A DNA stretch of 64,000 bases from Peribacillus sp. ACCC06369 (GCF_030348945.1 NZ_JAUCEN010000002.1:5270001-5334000), one strand, 5' to 3'; positions 11,424-21,791 are shown, counted from the stretch's first letter. The notes: generated from the sequence alone by a model not told the origin. Numbers and translations are program-made.

Positions 11424-12626
11424 TTGAAAATAATCACTAAGCTTGCCTCTATATTTTTATTGATCTTCACTTGGTGCTGGGTTGATCTTAAGTTAGGGCA
11501 TAAGCGTTATATGAAACAGGCAACCACCGTTAAATATCCGCCTCGGAACAGTGACATGACTGTATTCACTTCAGGGAAAATCCTGTTTGATGATTTTATG
11601 AAAGAGGTCAAGCAAGCTAAGGATTCCATCCATATCCTTTTTTATATTGTAAAAAATGATAAATTCAGCAAGGACTTTTTGAATTTACTGCAATCAAAAG
11701 CGGAAGAGGGCGTGGAAGTGCGGCTTTTAGTCGATTGGGTAGGAGGTAAAAAGATGTCCCGTAAATCCATTCAGGAACTAACTAAAAGCGGCGTTCATTT
11801 TTCTTTTAGCTTTAAACCGAAACTCCCCTTCCTTTTCTATACAATACAAAAAAGAAACCACCGTAAAATTACAGTGATAGACGGCAAAATCGGCTATCTT
11901 GGCGGCTTTAATATCGGTAAGGAATATATAAACCAAGGGGAGAAGCTGAACCCTTGGAGAGATTATCATTTGAAAATGACCGGAGAGGGGGTCAAGGACC
12001 TTCAGGAAGTCTTCCTCACGGATTGGTTCCATGATACAAACGAGGATTACAGGGGAACACCTGCCTATTTCCCGACACTGAATCCTGGGTCGCAGGCAAA
12101 TCAGGTTGTCGTCATGAATGGAAGTGATCTTGAATTGTCCATGACACGATTGATACAGCAAGCCAATAAAAAGATCATTATCGGGACTCCATACTTCATT
12201 CCCAGTGAAACTTTATTTCACGAATTAAGGGAAGCCCTTGCACGCAATGTTTCCGTTACGGTCATCGTGCCCGAAAATTCAGACCATGCCCTTGTCAAGG
12301 AAGCTTCCTTTCCCTACTTTCGGGTACTATTAAAAGAAGGGGCAGAAATCATGCAATTTCAAAAAGGGTTCTACCATTCCAAAGTGATACTGATTGATGA
12401 TACAATCTGTGATATCGGTACGGCTAATTTTGATAAACGCAGTTGTTTTTTAAATAGTGAAATCAATTGTCTGGTATTTGACCCGACATTCATAAGAGAT
12501 GTAGAAAAGGAATTGGCGGTCGACCTAGCTGAATCCAAGCCATTAAGCGGGGACGCGCTATCCTCCATGAATGTAGTCCGTTCAGTAAAAGAATCGTTGG
12601 CTTCCATCCTTTCCCCTTTTCTTTGA
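11424..12626 (+). CDS. clsB: Cardiolipin synthase-type phospholipase D protein (YwjE/ClsB)
   Basis: Membrane-anchored phosphatidyltransferase of 400 aa that would join two phosphatidylglycerols into cardiolipin. One N-terminal hydrophobic helix (about residues 5-20) is followed by two complete HKD motifs, NHRKITVID with GYLGGFN and YHSKVILID with DIGTANFD. Each has the His, Lys and Asp of the phospholipase D active site. It has one anchor helix rather than the two of the major ClsA. The start is a TTG preceded by GGGGGGA at about 6 bases; no ATG in frame is better placed. It diverges from the FadF-like gene, and uvsE follows 28 bases downstream, as in B. subtilis ywjE-ywjD. Confidence 0.87.
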   Translation: MKIITKLASIFLLIFTWCWVDLKLGHKRYMKQATTVKYPPRNSDMTVFTSGKILFDDFMKEVKQAKDSIHILFYIVKNDKFSKDFLNLLQSKAEEGVEVRLLVDWVGGKKMSRKSIQELTKSGVHFSFSFKPKLPFLFYTIQKRNHRKITVIDGKIGYLGGFNIGKEYINQGEKLNPWRDYHLKMTGEGVKDLQEVFLTDWFHDTNEDYRGTPAYFPTLNPGSQANQVVVMNGSDLELSMTRLIQQANKKIIIGTPYFIPSETLFHELREALARNVSVTVIVPENSDHALVKEASFPYFRVLLKEGAEIMQFQKGFYHSKVILIDDTICDIGTANFDKRSCFLNSEINCLVFDPTFIRDVEKELAVDLAESKPLSGDALSSMNVVRSVKESLASILSPFL

Positions 12627-12654
12627 AATCCCGTTGTTCAAGGAGAAAAATATA

Positions 12655-13608
12655 ATGAAAATAAGATTTGGTTTCGTATCCAACGCCACCTGTTTATGGG
12701 AAGCTTCTCCAGCTAAAACACTTACTTTCAAGCGATATAGCACACTTGGCACGGAAAAAGGGATGGAAAAACTCCTGAGTGTGACACGGCAGAACATTGA
12801 AAATACCTTAAGGGTCCTTCAATATAACACCGCCCACCAAGTAGAAATATACCGGATGTCCAGTTCCATTGTGCCTTTAGCCACACATCCCGAAATAGAA
12901 TGGGATTTCGTGACTCCTTTTAAAAAAGAGTGGAAACAGCTTGGGGATTGGGTTACTGCACACAAGATGAGGGTCAGTTTTCACCCCAATCAGTTTACGC
13001 TGTTTACCAGCCCTAAACCCGAGATTACACAAAATGCCGTAAAAGATATGGAGTTCCATTATAAAATGCTGGAAGCAATGGGCATTGCGGACACCTCTTT
13101 CATCAATATCCATGTCGGTGGGGCCTATGGTGATAAAGAGTCCGCCATAGTAAGGGTTCATGACAACCTTAAATCGCTTCCTATGCATGTCAAGGAAAGA
13201 ATGACTTTGGAGAATGATGATAAAACGTATACAGCATCTGAAACACTGAGCGTATGTACAAGGGAAGGCATCCCACTTGTATTCGATTACCACCATCATC
13301 TCGCAAACCTTTCAGATGAGCCGCTTAACGAGCTGCTCACCGAGGTGTTCACCACTTGGAGTCAGGCAGGGGCGGTACCAAAGATTCATATTTCATCCCC
13401 AAAATCGGCAGGTGAATTTCGCTCGCATGCAGATTATATCGATTTGGACTTTATCATGCCCCTTTTTAAAGTTCTTAAAGAGCTTGGACAGGACGTGGAT
13501 TTCATGATCGAGGCCAAGATGAAGGACCGGGCAATGCTGCAGCTGATTGAAGATATATCTAAGGTTCGTAGTGTAAAAAGGGTGAGCGGCGGTGCAGTCG
13601 AGTGCTAA
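12655..13608 (+). CDS. uvsE: UV damage endonuclease UvsE
   Basis: Metal-dependent endonuclease that nicks DNA 5' of UV photoproducts and starts alternative excision repair; important for spores. 317 aa, about the family length, with the typical opening RFGFVSNATCLWEASPAKT. The barrel has metal-ligand stretches SFHPNQFTLFTSP, FINIHVGGAYGDK, TLENDDKTY, VFDYHHHLAN and DFMIEAKMKD. The frame extends to a TTG at 12634, but AAGGAG 9 bases before the ATG at 12655 sets the start. Downstream of clsB on the same strand and probably co-transcribed. It ends at a two-way terminator shared with argS. Confidence 0.93.
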   Translation: MKIRFGFVSNATCLWEASPAKTLTFKRYSTLGTEKGMEKLLSVTRQNIENTLRVLQYNTAHQVEIYRMSSSIVPLATHPEIEWDFVTPFKKEWKQLGDWVTAHKMRVSFHPNQFTLFTSPKPEITQNAVKDMEFHYKMLEAMGIADTSFINIHVGGAYGDKESAIVRVHDNLKSLPMHVKERMTLENDDKTYTASETLSVCTREGIPLVFDYHHHLANLSDEPLNELLTEVFTTWSQAGAVPKIHISSPKSAGEFRSHADYIDLDFIMPLFKVLKELGQDVDFMIEAKMKDRAMLQLIEDISKVRSVKRVSGGAVEC

Positions 13609-13620
13609 TTAACCTAAAAA

Positions 13621-13657
13621 AAAAAAGCGGCTGTTTCGCTAGAAACAGCCGCTTTTT
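13621..13657. terminator. Bidirectional terminator between uvsE and argS
   Basis: A perfect 12-bp stem, AGCGGCTGTTTC / GAAACAGCCGCT, with a 4-base loop, an A-run on the left and a T-run on the right. It serves both convergent genes. Confidence 0.92.
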
Positions 13658-13660
13658 CCA

Positions 13661-15331
13661 TTACATTTTTTCCGGTGCCGAAACCCCGATTATAGCTAAT
13701 GCATTCTTTAAAGTAATTTGGACGGATTTAACCAGTCCTAGACGTGCCTTACTTCTCTCCAACTTTTCAACATCCAAAACCTTATCGGCATTGTAGAAGC
13801 TGTGGAATGTGGAAGCGAGGTCGAATATATAATTCGTCATGCGGTGAGGCATACGTTTTTCGGCTGCTTCCGCTATTGCCTGCGGGAATTCACCTAACTT
13901 CTTCAAAAGCTCCACTTCTTTTTCAGTAGAAAGGGAAGAGAAATCAGTGATTCCTTCATAGCTGATCCCTTGTTCCACACCTTGGCGTAAAATGCTGGAA
14001 ATGCGGGCGTGAGCATATTGTGCATAATAAACCGGGTTATCATTGGATTGTGATACCGCAAGATCCAAATCGAAGTCCATATGAGTATCCGCACTTCTCA
14101 TCGCAAAGAAATAACGTGTTGCATCCAGTCCTACTTCCTCAATAAGATCACGCATCGTAACTGCTTTACCAGTACGCTTACTCATCTTCATTTTCTCGCC
14201 ATCCTTGTACAGGTGAACAAGCTGGATGATTTCCACTTCAAGCTGCTCACGTTTGTACCCTAACGCTTCGATCGCTGCTTTCATACGCGGGATATAGCCG
14301 TGGTGGTCCGCACCCCAGATATTGATCAACGTTTCAAAGCCGCGCTCCAATTTATTCCGGTGATAGGCAATATCAGGTGTCAGATATGTGTAAGACCCAT
14401 CCTGTTTAATAAGCACCCGGTCCTTATCATCGCCTAATTCCGTAGAGCGGAACCATGTAGCCCCTTCTTCCTCATAGACATGGCCCCTTTCCCTCAACAC
14501 TTTGAGGGCTTCATCAATTTTACCGTCTTCATATAGGGATGTTTCCGAGTACCATACATCAAATCCGACACGGAAATTTCCCAAGTCCGTTTTCAATTTT
14601 TCCATTTCATATTTCAAGCCGTACTCACGGAAAAATTCAAAACGTTCCTTTTCATCCGCATTTACATATTTATCCCCATATTCACTTGCGAGCGTTTTAC
14701 CGATTCCAATGATATCTTCGCCATGATAACCGCCCTCAGGCATATCCTTTTCGAGGCCAAGTGCCTGGAAATAACGGGCTTCTATGGAAATGGCCAAATT
14801 ATTGATTTGATTACCTGCATCATTGATGTAGTATTCACGTGAAACATCATAACCTGCTTTAGACAGGATATTACATAACGTATCACCTACTGCTGCACCA
14901 CGGGCATGACCTAGATGGAGATCACCGGTCGGGTTCGCGGAAACGAACTCCACTTGGATTTTTTCACCTTTTCCAAAGTCACTTTCCCCATATGCTCCAT
15001 CCACTTTCAAAATGACAGGAATCAATTCTGTCAAATAAGAATTATTCATGTAGAAGTTTATGAAACCTGGTCCTGCAATTTCTATTTTTTCAATGGACGC
15101 TTTTGAATTGTCAAAGTTTTCGATGATTGCTTCTGCTATCATTTTGGGTGCTTTCTTTGCAACCTTCGTTAATTGCATGGCCATATTCGTGGAGTAATCT
15201 CCGTGTGTTTTATCTCTTGGAAGTTCCAATACAACATTTGGAATCTGCTCTTCCGTTGCTAAACCAGCTTTAATGACCGCCGCTTTAATTTCTTCTTTCA
15301 GTTTTTCCTGTACCTCTTTTACTATATTCAT
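13661..15331 (-). CDS. argS: Arginyl-tRNA synthetase
   Basis: Class I aminoacyl-tRNA synthetase charging tRNA-Arg, 556 aa, the usual bacterial length. The N-terminal additional domain (about 1-110) recognises the tRNA D-loop. The HIGH motif is HLGH at 139-142 in a [14 protein letters not shown] context, and the second signature is [12 protein letters not shown]. The C-terminal DALR anticodon-binding domain is present ([12 protein letters not shown] onward). GGAGG lies inside the end of ywiB ahead of the ATG, so the two genes are probably translated from one mRNA. The window also encodes a tRNA-Arg(CCU) at 58348. Confidence 0.97.
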   Translation of the reverse strand: MNIVKEVQEKLKEEIKAAVIKAGLATEEQIPNVVLELPRDKTHGDYSTNMAMQLTKVAKKAPKMIAEAIIENFDNSKASIEKIEIAGPGFINFYMNNSYLTELIPVILKVDGAYGESDFGKGEKIQVEFVSANPTGDLHLGHARGAAVGDTLCNILSKAGYDVSREYYINDAGNQINNLAISIEARYFQALGLEKDMPEGGYHGEDIIGIGKTLASEYGDKYVNADEKERFEFFREYGLKYEMEKLKTDLGNFRVGFDVWYSETSLYEDGKIDEALKVLRERGHVYEEEGATWFRSTELGDDKDRVLIKQDGSYTYLTPDIAYHRNKLERGFETLINIWGADHHGYIPRMKAAIEALGYKREQLEVEIIQLVHLYKDGEKMKMSKRTGKAVTMRDLIEEVGLDATRYFFAMRSADTHMDFDLDLAVSQSNDNPVYYAQYAHARISSILRQGVEQGISYEGITDFSSLSTEKEVELLKKLGEFPQAIAEAAEKRMPHRMTNYIFDLASTFHSFYNADKVLDVEKLERSKARLGLVKSVQITLKNALAIIGVSAPEKM

Positions 15332-15334
15332 GTG

Positions 15335-15775
15335 CTATGCTTCCTCCTTATAGGAAATCGTCATCTCATATTGACCGGGTTCGCTTCCCTGCATATGTAA
15401 CGTATATTTAAGAACAAGTTTCCCTTGTTTGGACTGCTCATCCCATTGATGATGAATTTTCTTCGTGGTCGTCCGTAACCCTAACCTGCCATATATACTT
15501 TCATAATGTCCATTTGTCGCTTCCTGTAGGCGGAAAAGCTGCCTCATTTTAATGGCACCATTTCTAAGCAGGATCGTTTCATCCTTTTTGTGCTTGATGG
15601 TCGTTTGTGTTTGACCGACTTCACTTTCCTCTTTATATTGCAAATATAAATCTGAACCTTTATACATTTTTGTACCAAATGTGACCAGCTCATACGTTTC
15701 GGTTTCTGAGCCATGCTTGATTTTTGTCTGTAAAGTCACTTTAATAGCATGCTTATCTATATCATGAAGAGTCAA
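15335..15775 (-). CDS. ywiB: YwiB-type DUF1934 beta-barrel protein
   Basis: Protein of 146 aa with alternating hydrophobic and polar strands and no signal peptide, matching the DUF1934 (YwiB) family. The family is calycin-like and of unknown role, and is always next to argS in Bacillus. The start appears to be a TTG at 15775 with AGGAAG about 8 bases upstream. No ATG is available before the first conserved strand (KVTLQTKIKHG). argS follows with only 3 bases between stop and start. Function not assigned. Confidence 0.85.
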   Translation of the reverse strand: MTLHDIDKHAIKVTLQTKIKHGSETETYELVTFGTKMYKGSDLYLQYKEESEVGQTQTTIKHKKDETILLRNGAIKMRQLFRLQEATNGHYESIYGRLGLRTTTKKIHHQWDEQSKQGKLVLKYTLHMQGSEPGQYEMTISYKEEA

Positions 15776-15995
15776 AGCTACACTTCCTTCATCATGTCGT
15801 TCTTAACTTTATAAGTATAAATACTCTTCAAGGAAGTTTCAACTTGGAGCGGAAAATAAAATGTAATTCCAAAAAATTGAGGATAAACTGTCGAAATCAT
15901 CTTGTTGCAATTCATTTGATTTTAACGCAATAATGACTCCATTGGGTGGAATTAAAAAAGAGTCAATCAGGTGTAAATTCTTTTCAGGGATGGAT

Positions 15996-16035
15996 AAAAA
16001 AAGACCATTCCTGCTAAAAAACAGGAACAGTCAAG
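15996..16035 (-). terminator. Terminator of speE-speB
   Basis: Stem GACTGTTCCTG / CAGGAATGGTC (11 pairs with two wobbles) then T7 on the minus strand, just past the speB stop. Confidence 0.85.
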
Positions 16036-16046
16036 TCTTCCATCCA

Positions 16047-16925
16047 TTAACCTTTTTGAACCCAACCTAAAATCATTTCGCGAATCAGCTTGCTCGCCGT
16101 GTTCGCTGTCTGCTCGGATGGGTCATAAATCGGTGCAACTTCAACTAAATCGCAGCCGACTACATTAATTTCAGATCGGGCTATCTCATGAATCGAAGCT
16201 AAAAGCTCTTTTGAAGTGATGCCCCCACAATCTACGGTGCCCGTTCCTGGCGCATGCGCTGGATCAAGAACATCGATGTCGATCGTTACATATACAGGAC
16301 GCCCTGCTAACTGCGGCAGTACTTCTTTAAGAGGTTCAAGAACTTCAAATTTAGAGATGTGCATGCCGTTTTCTTTTGCCCATTGGAATTCTTCCTTCAA
16401 ACCGGAACGGATGCCGAAAGAGTATACATTTTTCGGACCGATAAGCTCCGCGGATTTGCGGATGATGGAAGCATGGGAAAGTGGTTCTCCCTCATAATCC
16501 TCACGTAAATCTGTATGGGCATCCATATGGATGATGGCCATATCGGGATACTTTTTGTACATGGCTTTGATGACAGGCCATGTGACAAGGTGTTCGCCTC
16601 CCATCCCCATTGGGAACTTACCTGCATCCAACAAGCTGTCGACAAATTTTTCAATCATATCGATGCTGCGCTGCGGATTACCAAATGGTAATGGGATATC
16701 TCCGGCATCAAAGAATTTAACTTCTTCTAATTCACGATCTAAATATGGGCTGTACTCTTCCAAACCAATCGAAACTTCTCGAATCCGGGTAGGGCCGAAG
16801 CGGGAACCAGGACGGAAACTTACGGTCCAGTCCATCGGCATACCGTATAGCACAGCTTCAGATTCTTCAAAAACTGGGTGGCTTTTAATGAATACATTGC
16901 CTGAATAGGCTTCATCGAATTTCAT
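16047..16925 (-). CDS. speB: Agmatinase
   Basis: Manganese ureohydrolase that converts agmatine to putrescine and urea. 292 aa. The metal-binding signatures of the arginase/agmatinase family are visible: GMGGEHLVTWP, HMDAHTDLR and TIDIDVLDPAHAPGTG, which supply the His and Asp ligands. It lies 14 bases after speE on the same strand, and together they make spermidine from agmatine. This pair also sits between argS-ywiB and pbpG in B. subtilis. Confidence 0.95.
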   Translation of the reverse strand: MKFDEAYSGNVFIKSHPVFEESEAVLYGMPMDWTVSFRPGSRFGPTRIREVSIGLEEYSPYLDRELEEVKFFDAGDIPLPFGNPQRSIDMIEKFVDSLLDAGKFPMGMGGEHLVTWPVIKAMYKKYPDMAIIHMDAHTDLREDYEGEPLSHASIIRKSAELIGPKNVYSFGIRSGLKEEFQWAKENGMHISKFEVLEPLKEVLPQLAGRPVYVTIDIDVLDPAHAPGTGTVDCGGITSKELLASIHEIARSEINVVGCDLVEVAPIYDPSEQTANTASKLIREMILGWVQKG

Positions 16926-16939
16926 GGTCCACGCCTCCC

Positions 16940-17767
16940 TTATTTCACTAAATCTTGAACGAATTTAGGCAGAACGAAAGCTGCTTTATGAAGTTCTTTT
17001 GTATAATATTTCGTTTCGATTTCATGAAAACGGTCTTCCGTCACTTCTAATGGATTATATTTTTTCGACCCGATCGTGAACGCCCAAAGGCCGCTTGGAT
17101 ACGTCGGGATATTCGCTAAATAAAGGCTAGTGATTGGGAATATTTCTTTTACATCACGTTGTACATCACGAATTAAGTCTGCTTTAAACCAAGGATTGTC
17201 TGATTGTGCCACAAAAATCCCATCTTCTTTCAAAGCTTTGGAAATCCCGGCATAAAAACCTTTAGTGAATAAATTGACAGCAGGTCCAACAGGTTCAGTT
17301 GAGTCGACCATGATCACGTCATATTCATTTTCACTTTTGGCGATGTGCATGAAGCCATCCCCCACTTGTACGTCTACACGCGGATCTTCAAGCATGCCTG
17401 CAATTTCAGGCAAGAATTTCTTTGAGTATTCGATGACTTTCCCATCGATATCCACCAATGTAGCTTTTTTTACGCTTGGATGCTTCAGGATTTCACGGAT
17501 AACTCCTCCGTCCCCTCCGCCAACAACCAAAACGTTTTCTGGATTAGGATGAGTGAATAAAGGAACATGGGCTACCATTTCATGGTAAACGAATTCATCG
17601 CGCTGTGAAGTCATTACCATGTCATCCAACAATAGCATATTGCCCCACTCTTCCGTTTCAATCATATCCAGCTTTTGAAACTCAGTTTGCTCCGTATGTA
17701 AAGTACGATTCACTTTCATCGTAATACCAAAATTCTCTGTTTGTTTTTCAGTAAACCAAATGCTCAT
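16940..17767 (-). CDS. speE: Spermidine synthase
   Basis: Aminopropyltransferase that joins putrescine and decarboxylated S-adenosylmethionine into spermidine. 275 aa, normal length. The N-terminal beta-domain has [20 protein letters not shown]. The Rossmann domain has [18 protein letters not shown] and [14 protein letters not shown]. The catalytic loop [11 protein letters not shown] contains the aspartate that binds the amine. First gene of the speE-speB unit, which diverges from pbpG across a 208-base gap. The S-adenosylmethionine decarboxylase is not in the window. Confidence 0.96.
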   Translation of the reverse strand: MSIWFTEKQTENFGITMKVNRTLHTEQTEFQKLDMIETEEWGNMLLLDDMVMTSQRDEFVYHEMVAHVPLFTHPNPENVLVVGGGDGGVIREILKHPSVKKATLVDIDGKVIEYSKKFLPEIAGMLEDPRVDVQVGDGFMHIAKSENEYDVIMVDSTEPVGPAVNLFTKGFYAGISKALKEDGIFVAQSDNPWFKADLIRDVQRDVKEIFPITSLYLANIPTYPSGLWAFTIGSKKYNPLEVTEDRFHEIETKYYTKELHKAAFVLPKFVQDLVK

Positions 17768-17975
17768 TTATTAACGCTCCTTTTCCATTTCATATTGTCA
17801 GTCACCTAATAGGTTCCCCAAAATCGGTATAGTCATTAGCTAGAAAAATTATAGACGAATCTAGCAGAAATGCAAGATAAATTTCGTAAATGCAGTTCTT
17901 ATGTTTAAAAATTTCTTTTTTTTCCATAATAGTAATAGATAATAGATTCTTTTTCTGATAAGAGAGGTGAAAGCA

Positions 17976-20045
17976 ATGGAATTGATTCCAAGCGAACGAT
18001 TTAAAAGGACAACTAAATATGTACGGGCCTTCATTATCCTTGCCACAATCGGGCTCACTATACTCTTTGTATTGCTTCTCTCCTTACTGATTTATGCAAA
18101 AATATTAGGTCCGCCTCCTTTGGTCGTGCCGCAGTCCACTCTCTATTATAGTGATAGCGGAAATGTGATCGGGGAAACCGATAATGGCCAGAAACGTTAT
18201 TGGGCCGGAATGGATTCGATTTCACCACAGCTCATCAAAGCAACTGTCGCTGTTGAGGACCGTCAATTTTACACTCATAATGGATTTGATATAAAACGGA
18301 TCGGCGGTGCCATCCTTGCGGATATCAAAGCAATGTCCAAAGTCCAGGGTGCAAGCACCATTACCCAGCAGTATGCCAGGAACCTTTTTCTGGGTCATGA
18401 CAAAACGTGGTCGCGGAAACTCAATGAAGCCTTCTATACTGTACGTTTAGAAATGAACTACTCAAAAAAGGAAATTCTAGAAGGCTATTTAAATACGATT
18501 TACTATGGCCATGGCGCATATGGAGCCCAAGCTGCAAGTCAATATTACTTTGGCAAGGATGCCAAGGATTTGACTCTTCCTGAAGCGAGCATGCTGGCCG
18601 GAATACCAAAAGGTCCGTCAAATTATTCTCCATTGGATAACTTTGAAAAAGCGAAATCAAGGCAGAAAGTTGTCCTGCAAGCCATGAAAAACAAAAGCTA
18701 CATTTCAGGAAAAAACATCGCGGAAGCATTGCAAACATCCCTTACATTAAAGGGCGAGCACGGAACGGTCACCAATAAAACCGCTCCTTATTTCCAGGAT
18801 GCGGTCAAGCAGGCTTTAAAATCACAGCTTCATTTAGATGACCGGACGATCGAGCTAGGCGGACTTAAGGTCTATACCACACTGGATGAAACCCAGCAGG
18901 ATGTTGCCGAAGAGGTCCTTTCCACTACCATACCCAAGTCTTCAGGGATTCAAGCTTCGATAGTGGCAATGGATCCGGACACCGGGGAAGTCCGTGCACT
19001 GGTCGGTGGTAAAGATTATGCGGAGTCGCCATTCAATCGAGCTACACAGGCAGTTCGCCAGCCCGGTTCCACGATGAAGCCATTGCTATACTACTCAGCG
19101 CTGGAGAATGGTTTCACACCATCTACCACTTTAAAAAGTGAGATTACTACATTTTCTTTCGATGATGGTCACTCGTCATATACACCGCATAATTACAACC
19201 ATCAATATGCGGAAGGCGAAATAACGATGGCTCAGGCCATTGCTCTTTCCGATAACATCTTCGCCGTAAAAACGCACCTGTTCCTTGGGGAACAGACCCT
19301 GGTTGATACAGCGCATCGTTTCGGCATCACGGCGAAAATGGATGCCGTTCCATCCCTTGCACTTGGTACGTCAGGTGTAAGGGCGATTGAAATGGTGAAT
19401 GCGTACAGCATTCTGGCTAACGGCGGCAAGAAGGTTGAACCCGTGTTCATCAAAAAGGTTGAAAATCAAAAAGGTGAAGTGATTTTTGATGGAAATAAGA
19501 AACCGGAACAGATTTTGGATGAGGATAAGGCATTTGTCATGACTCAGATGCTTACCGGGGTTTTTGATGAAACCTTAAATGGCTATACGAAAGTGACCGG
19601 CAGCACCATCAGCTCCCAGCTGACCCGCCCATATGCCGGCAAATCAGGTTCCACCCCGACGGATAGCTGGATGATTGGTTACACACCGGAGCTTGTAGCT
19701 GGAGTATGGACTGGATATGATCAAGGTAAAAAGATCGAGAACCCTGCTGAAAAAGGCTATGCAAAGAAAATCTGGGCTTCTTATATGGAAAAGGGCCTAC
19801 AAGGTAAACCAGCAAAATCGTTTAAGGAAACGGAAAACGTAATCGGGGTAAACGTGAATCCCGTCAGTGGAAAATTGGCAACAAAGGATTGTCCTGCCTC
19901 AAGACTTACTTATTATGTTAAAGGCTCCGAACCTGTCGAATACTGTGCCGAGCACTTTAAGGGTGAAAGCCCGAAACATGCCCCAAAAGGAGAAGAACAA
20001 AAGAAGGCACCGTGGTACAAAAAAGTCTTAAAACCATGGGGATAA
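17976..20045 (+). CDS. pbpG: Class A penicillin-binding protein PbpG (YwhE)
   Basis: Bifunctional peptidoglycan synthase, 689 aa, anchored by one N-terminal helix (about 18-42). The glycosyltransferase domain has EDRQFYTHNGFD (Glu94 catalytic) and GASTITQQYARNLFL. The transpeptidase domain has STMK at 365-368 (Ser365 nucleophile), SDN at 425-427 and KSGS at 556-559. The C-terminal tail is lysine-rich. The frame begins with a GTG at 17967 that overlaps the AGAGGTG ribosome site; the ATG at 17976 is the better start. In B. subtilis pbpG is a sigma-F forespore gene needed for spore peptidoglycan. I could not find a convincing sigma-F promoter in the upstream gap. Confidence 0.92.
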   Translation: MELIPSERFKRTTKYVRAFIILATIGLTILFVLLLSLLIYAKILGPPPLVVPQSTLYYSDSGNVIGETDNGQKRYWAGMDSISPQLIKATVAVEDRQFYTHNGFDIKRIGGAILADIKAMSKVQGASTITQQYARNLFLGHDKTWSRKLNEAFYTVRLEMNYSKKEILEGYLNTIYYGHGAYGAQAASQYYFGKDAKDLTLPEASMLAGIPKGPSNYSPLDNFEKAKSRQKVVLQAMKNKSYISGKNIAEALQTSLTLKGEHGTVTNKTAPYFQDAVKQALKSQLHLDDRTIELGGLKVYTTLDETQQDVAEEVLSTTIPKSSGIQASIVAMDPDTGEVRALVGGKDYAESPFNRATQAVRQPGSTMKPLLYYSALENGFTPSTTLKSEITTFSFDDGHSSYTPHNYNHQYAEGEITMAQAIALSDNIFAVKTHLFLGEQTLVDTAHRFGITAKMDAVPSLALGTSGVRAIEMVNAYSILANGGKKVEPVFIKKVENQKGEVIFDGNKKPEQILDEDKAFVMTQMLTGVFDETLNGYTKVTGSTISSQLTRPYAGKSGSTPTDSWMIGYTPELVAGVWTGYDQGKKIENPAEKGYAKKIWASYMEKGLQGKPAKSFKETENVIGVNVNPVSGKLATKDCPASRLTYYVKGSEPVEYCAEHFKGESPKHAPKGEEQKKAPWYKKVLKPWG

Positions 20046-20046
20046 C

Positions 20047-20084
20047 GAAAAACCCCGAAGCCGGTAGCGGCTTCGGGGTTTTTC
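20047..20084 (+). terminator. Terminator of pbpG
   Basis: Perfect stem AAAAACCCCGAAGCC / GGCTTCGGGGTTTTT with a 6-base loop immediately after the stop. It could also act on the minus strand. Confidence 0.92.
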
Positions 20085-20193
20085 TGTCCTAGTTCCACAG
20101 TGTCTAAACTGCTGTCTTTAAGTTTACTTATTTTATCCGTTTCCTACAAGTGAATTTTTCACTAAACCTAACATTTCATCGATTAAATCAGAT

Positions 20194-20703
20194 TCAAACC
20201 GTCAATGACTCCTTGAGCAGTGCAGAAGAGCGCTCCCACATTCCTGCATCATGGTTTTTCAGGAAGTCTGCAAGTATACGTTTGGATTTATCATCCATGT
20301 CCTCGACGATGATTTGCCGTTTCAGTGATTTATCCATCCGGTTAACATGCTCCGGAAGCGATTTATAACCGCGTCTAATTGAGCGGTCGACCGTCATTTC
20401 ACAAGCTGTCACACCTGCATAGTGCGGACCATTTTGAGTGGCTTCAATGGTCACCCAAACAAGCCAGTAAGGTTTGGCATTCGGGACCTCTTCTTTAGTC
20501 TTTAAAAATTTAATTCCTTTTTCCACTGCACTCCTTGCATGCATCGCGCCGATATCGACCTCGGCTTCACCTGCATCCACATCGATTATGACCGGAGAAA
20601 TATTATCGAGCGTTAAAACACCTGCTCCATATCCGCCATGACCTTCTGTAGGGTCGTTTTTTATAATATTGAAGCCTACCTTTTTCTTTGGTTGTTCTTC
20701 CAT
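20194..20703 (-). CDS. ywhD: YwhD family protein
   Basis: Soluble protein of 169 aa. The sequence (GYGAGVLTLDNISPVIIDVD, then GAMHARSAVEKGIKF) and its place between pbpG and the rhomboid-side protease ywhC match YwhD of B. subtilis, whose function is unknown. No signal peptide or membrane segment. The frame ends with a short leucine-rich segment. A good ribosome site precedes the ATG. Probably transcribed with ywhC, 38 bases upstream. Confidence 0.85.
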   Translation of the reverse strand: MEEQPKKKVGFNIIKNDPTEGHGGYGAGVLTLDNISPVIIDVDAGEAEVDIGAMHARSAVEKGIKFLKTKEEVPNAKPYWLVWVTIEATQNGPHYAGVTACEMTVDRSIRRGYKSLPEHVNRMDKSLKRQIIVEDMDDKSKRILADFLKNHDAGMWERSSALLKESLTV

Positions 20704-20741
20704 GTTTATATCCCCCTTTATGGTTTGTCATTTCCTATCGT

Positions 20742-21416
20742 TTAAAAAAGAAAAAGTGTAAAGAACCGACTCAGGACGTCGCCTACCAATGGTACAACAT
20801 TGTTCAAAATCGGGCCAATTGTATACTTGCTCAGCGGTGTGATGATCAGAATCAAAAAAATCAGTGAGCCATATTGTTCATACTGGGTCATTTTTGCCCG
20901 CAAGTCAGCTGAAACAAGATCCTGTACGATCCTATAACCATCGAGCGGCGGCAGCGGTAACAGATTAAATACAAACAAAAGGATATTTAAGTTGATGAGC
21001 ACCTCGAAGAATGGCTGAACGAAGAACGGTAAATCAGGTCCAACGCCTGCCGCCAGCAACCCATAAAAAATCAAATACCCCAAAATTGCAACAAGCAAAT
21101 TACTGAACGGACCGGCAAAAGAGACAAGCACCCCTGCCAATTTTGGATTCTTGAAATGAAAACGATTAACCGGTACAGGTCTCGCCCAACCAAATCCGGC
21201 TATCAATATCAACAGAGTTCCGATCGGATCCAAATGCGAAATCGGATTCAATGTGACTCTTCCTTCATTCTTTGCAGTCGGGTCACCGAACTTATAGGCT
21301 ACATAAGCATGTGAAAATTCATGAACCGTAAATGCGATTAACAGTGACACAATAACATATGGAAGCTGTTCCAAAGGATAAAACAAAAACCGTTCTATTT
21401 GCTCCAAGAATTGCAT
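20742..21416 (-). CDS. ywhC: Site-2 protease family membrane metalloprotease (YwhC)
   Basis: Intramembrane zinc metalloprotease of the M50 family, 224 aa with about five hydrophobic segments. The zinc motif HEFSH is in the second segment (AFTVHEFSHAYVAYKFGD), and the third ligand lies in NLLPLPPLDGYRI near residue 150. There is no PDZ domain, so this is the compact type. The frame extends to a TTG at 21434, but GGGGAG 9 bases upstream of the ATG at 21416 defines the start. The substrate is unknown. Confidence 0.9.
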   Translation of the reverse strand: MQFLEQIERFLFYPLEQLPYVIVSLLIAFTVHEFSHAYVAYKFGDPTAKNEGRVTLNPISHLDPIGTLLILIAGFGWARPVPVNRFHFKNPKLAGVLVSFAGPFSNLLVAILGYLIFYGLLAAGVGPDLPFFVQPFFEVLINLNILLFVFNLLPLPPLDGYRIVQDLVSADLRAKMTQYEQYGSLIFLILIITPLSKYTIGPILNNVVPLVGDVLSRFFTLFLF

Positions 21417-21556
21417 TGATAGCTTCTCCCCCAATATTTATTACCGTTAGTATACATCAAAAGAGCAAGAAGTGAAAAAACTCTGACTTCCGTGTCTTGC
21501 AATTATTTTTCCATTGTGAAACACTACAAGATGAGAGAGGAAGGGGGGAATGAGAG

Positions 21557-21742
21557 ATGCCATATGTAACAGTCAAAATGCTTGAAGGCCGTACAGACGA
21601 ACAAAAGAAAGCTTTAGTTGAAAAGGTGACTGCAGCCGTTACGGAAACAACTGGAGCACCAGCTGAAGCCGTTACGATTTTCATTGAAGAAATGTCAAAA
21701 AATCACTTGGCAGTAGCCGGTGTCCGTAAAAGCGATCAATGA
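21557..21742 (+). CDS. ywhB: 4-oxalocrotonate tautomerase-like protein (YwhB)
   Basis: Tiny tautomerase of 61 aa. After removal of the initiator Met the N-terminus is Pro, the catalytic base of the 4-oxalocrotonate tautomerase family. The rest (VTVKMLEGRTDEQKKALVEK then VTIFIEEM) matches the family's beta-alpha-beta fold, which works as a hexamer. GGGGGG lies 8 bases before the ATG. It stands alone between ywhC and ywgA, ending in a bidirectional terminator. Its natural substrate in Bacillus is not known. Confidence 0.93.
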   Translation: MPYVTVKMLEGRTDEQKKALVEKVTAAVTETTGAPAEAVTIFIEEMSKNHLAVAGVRKSDQ

Positions 21743-21759
21743 GCTTTACATAATGGGGA

Positions 21760-21791
21760 AAAGCTAAGCCATCAATTCGGCTTAGCTTTTG
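21760..21791. terminator. Bidirectional terminator between ywhB and ywgA
   Basis: Stem AAAAGCTAAGCC / GGCTTAGCTTTT with an 8-base loop. The ywgA stop codon lies inside it. Confidence 0.88.
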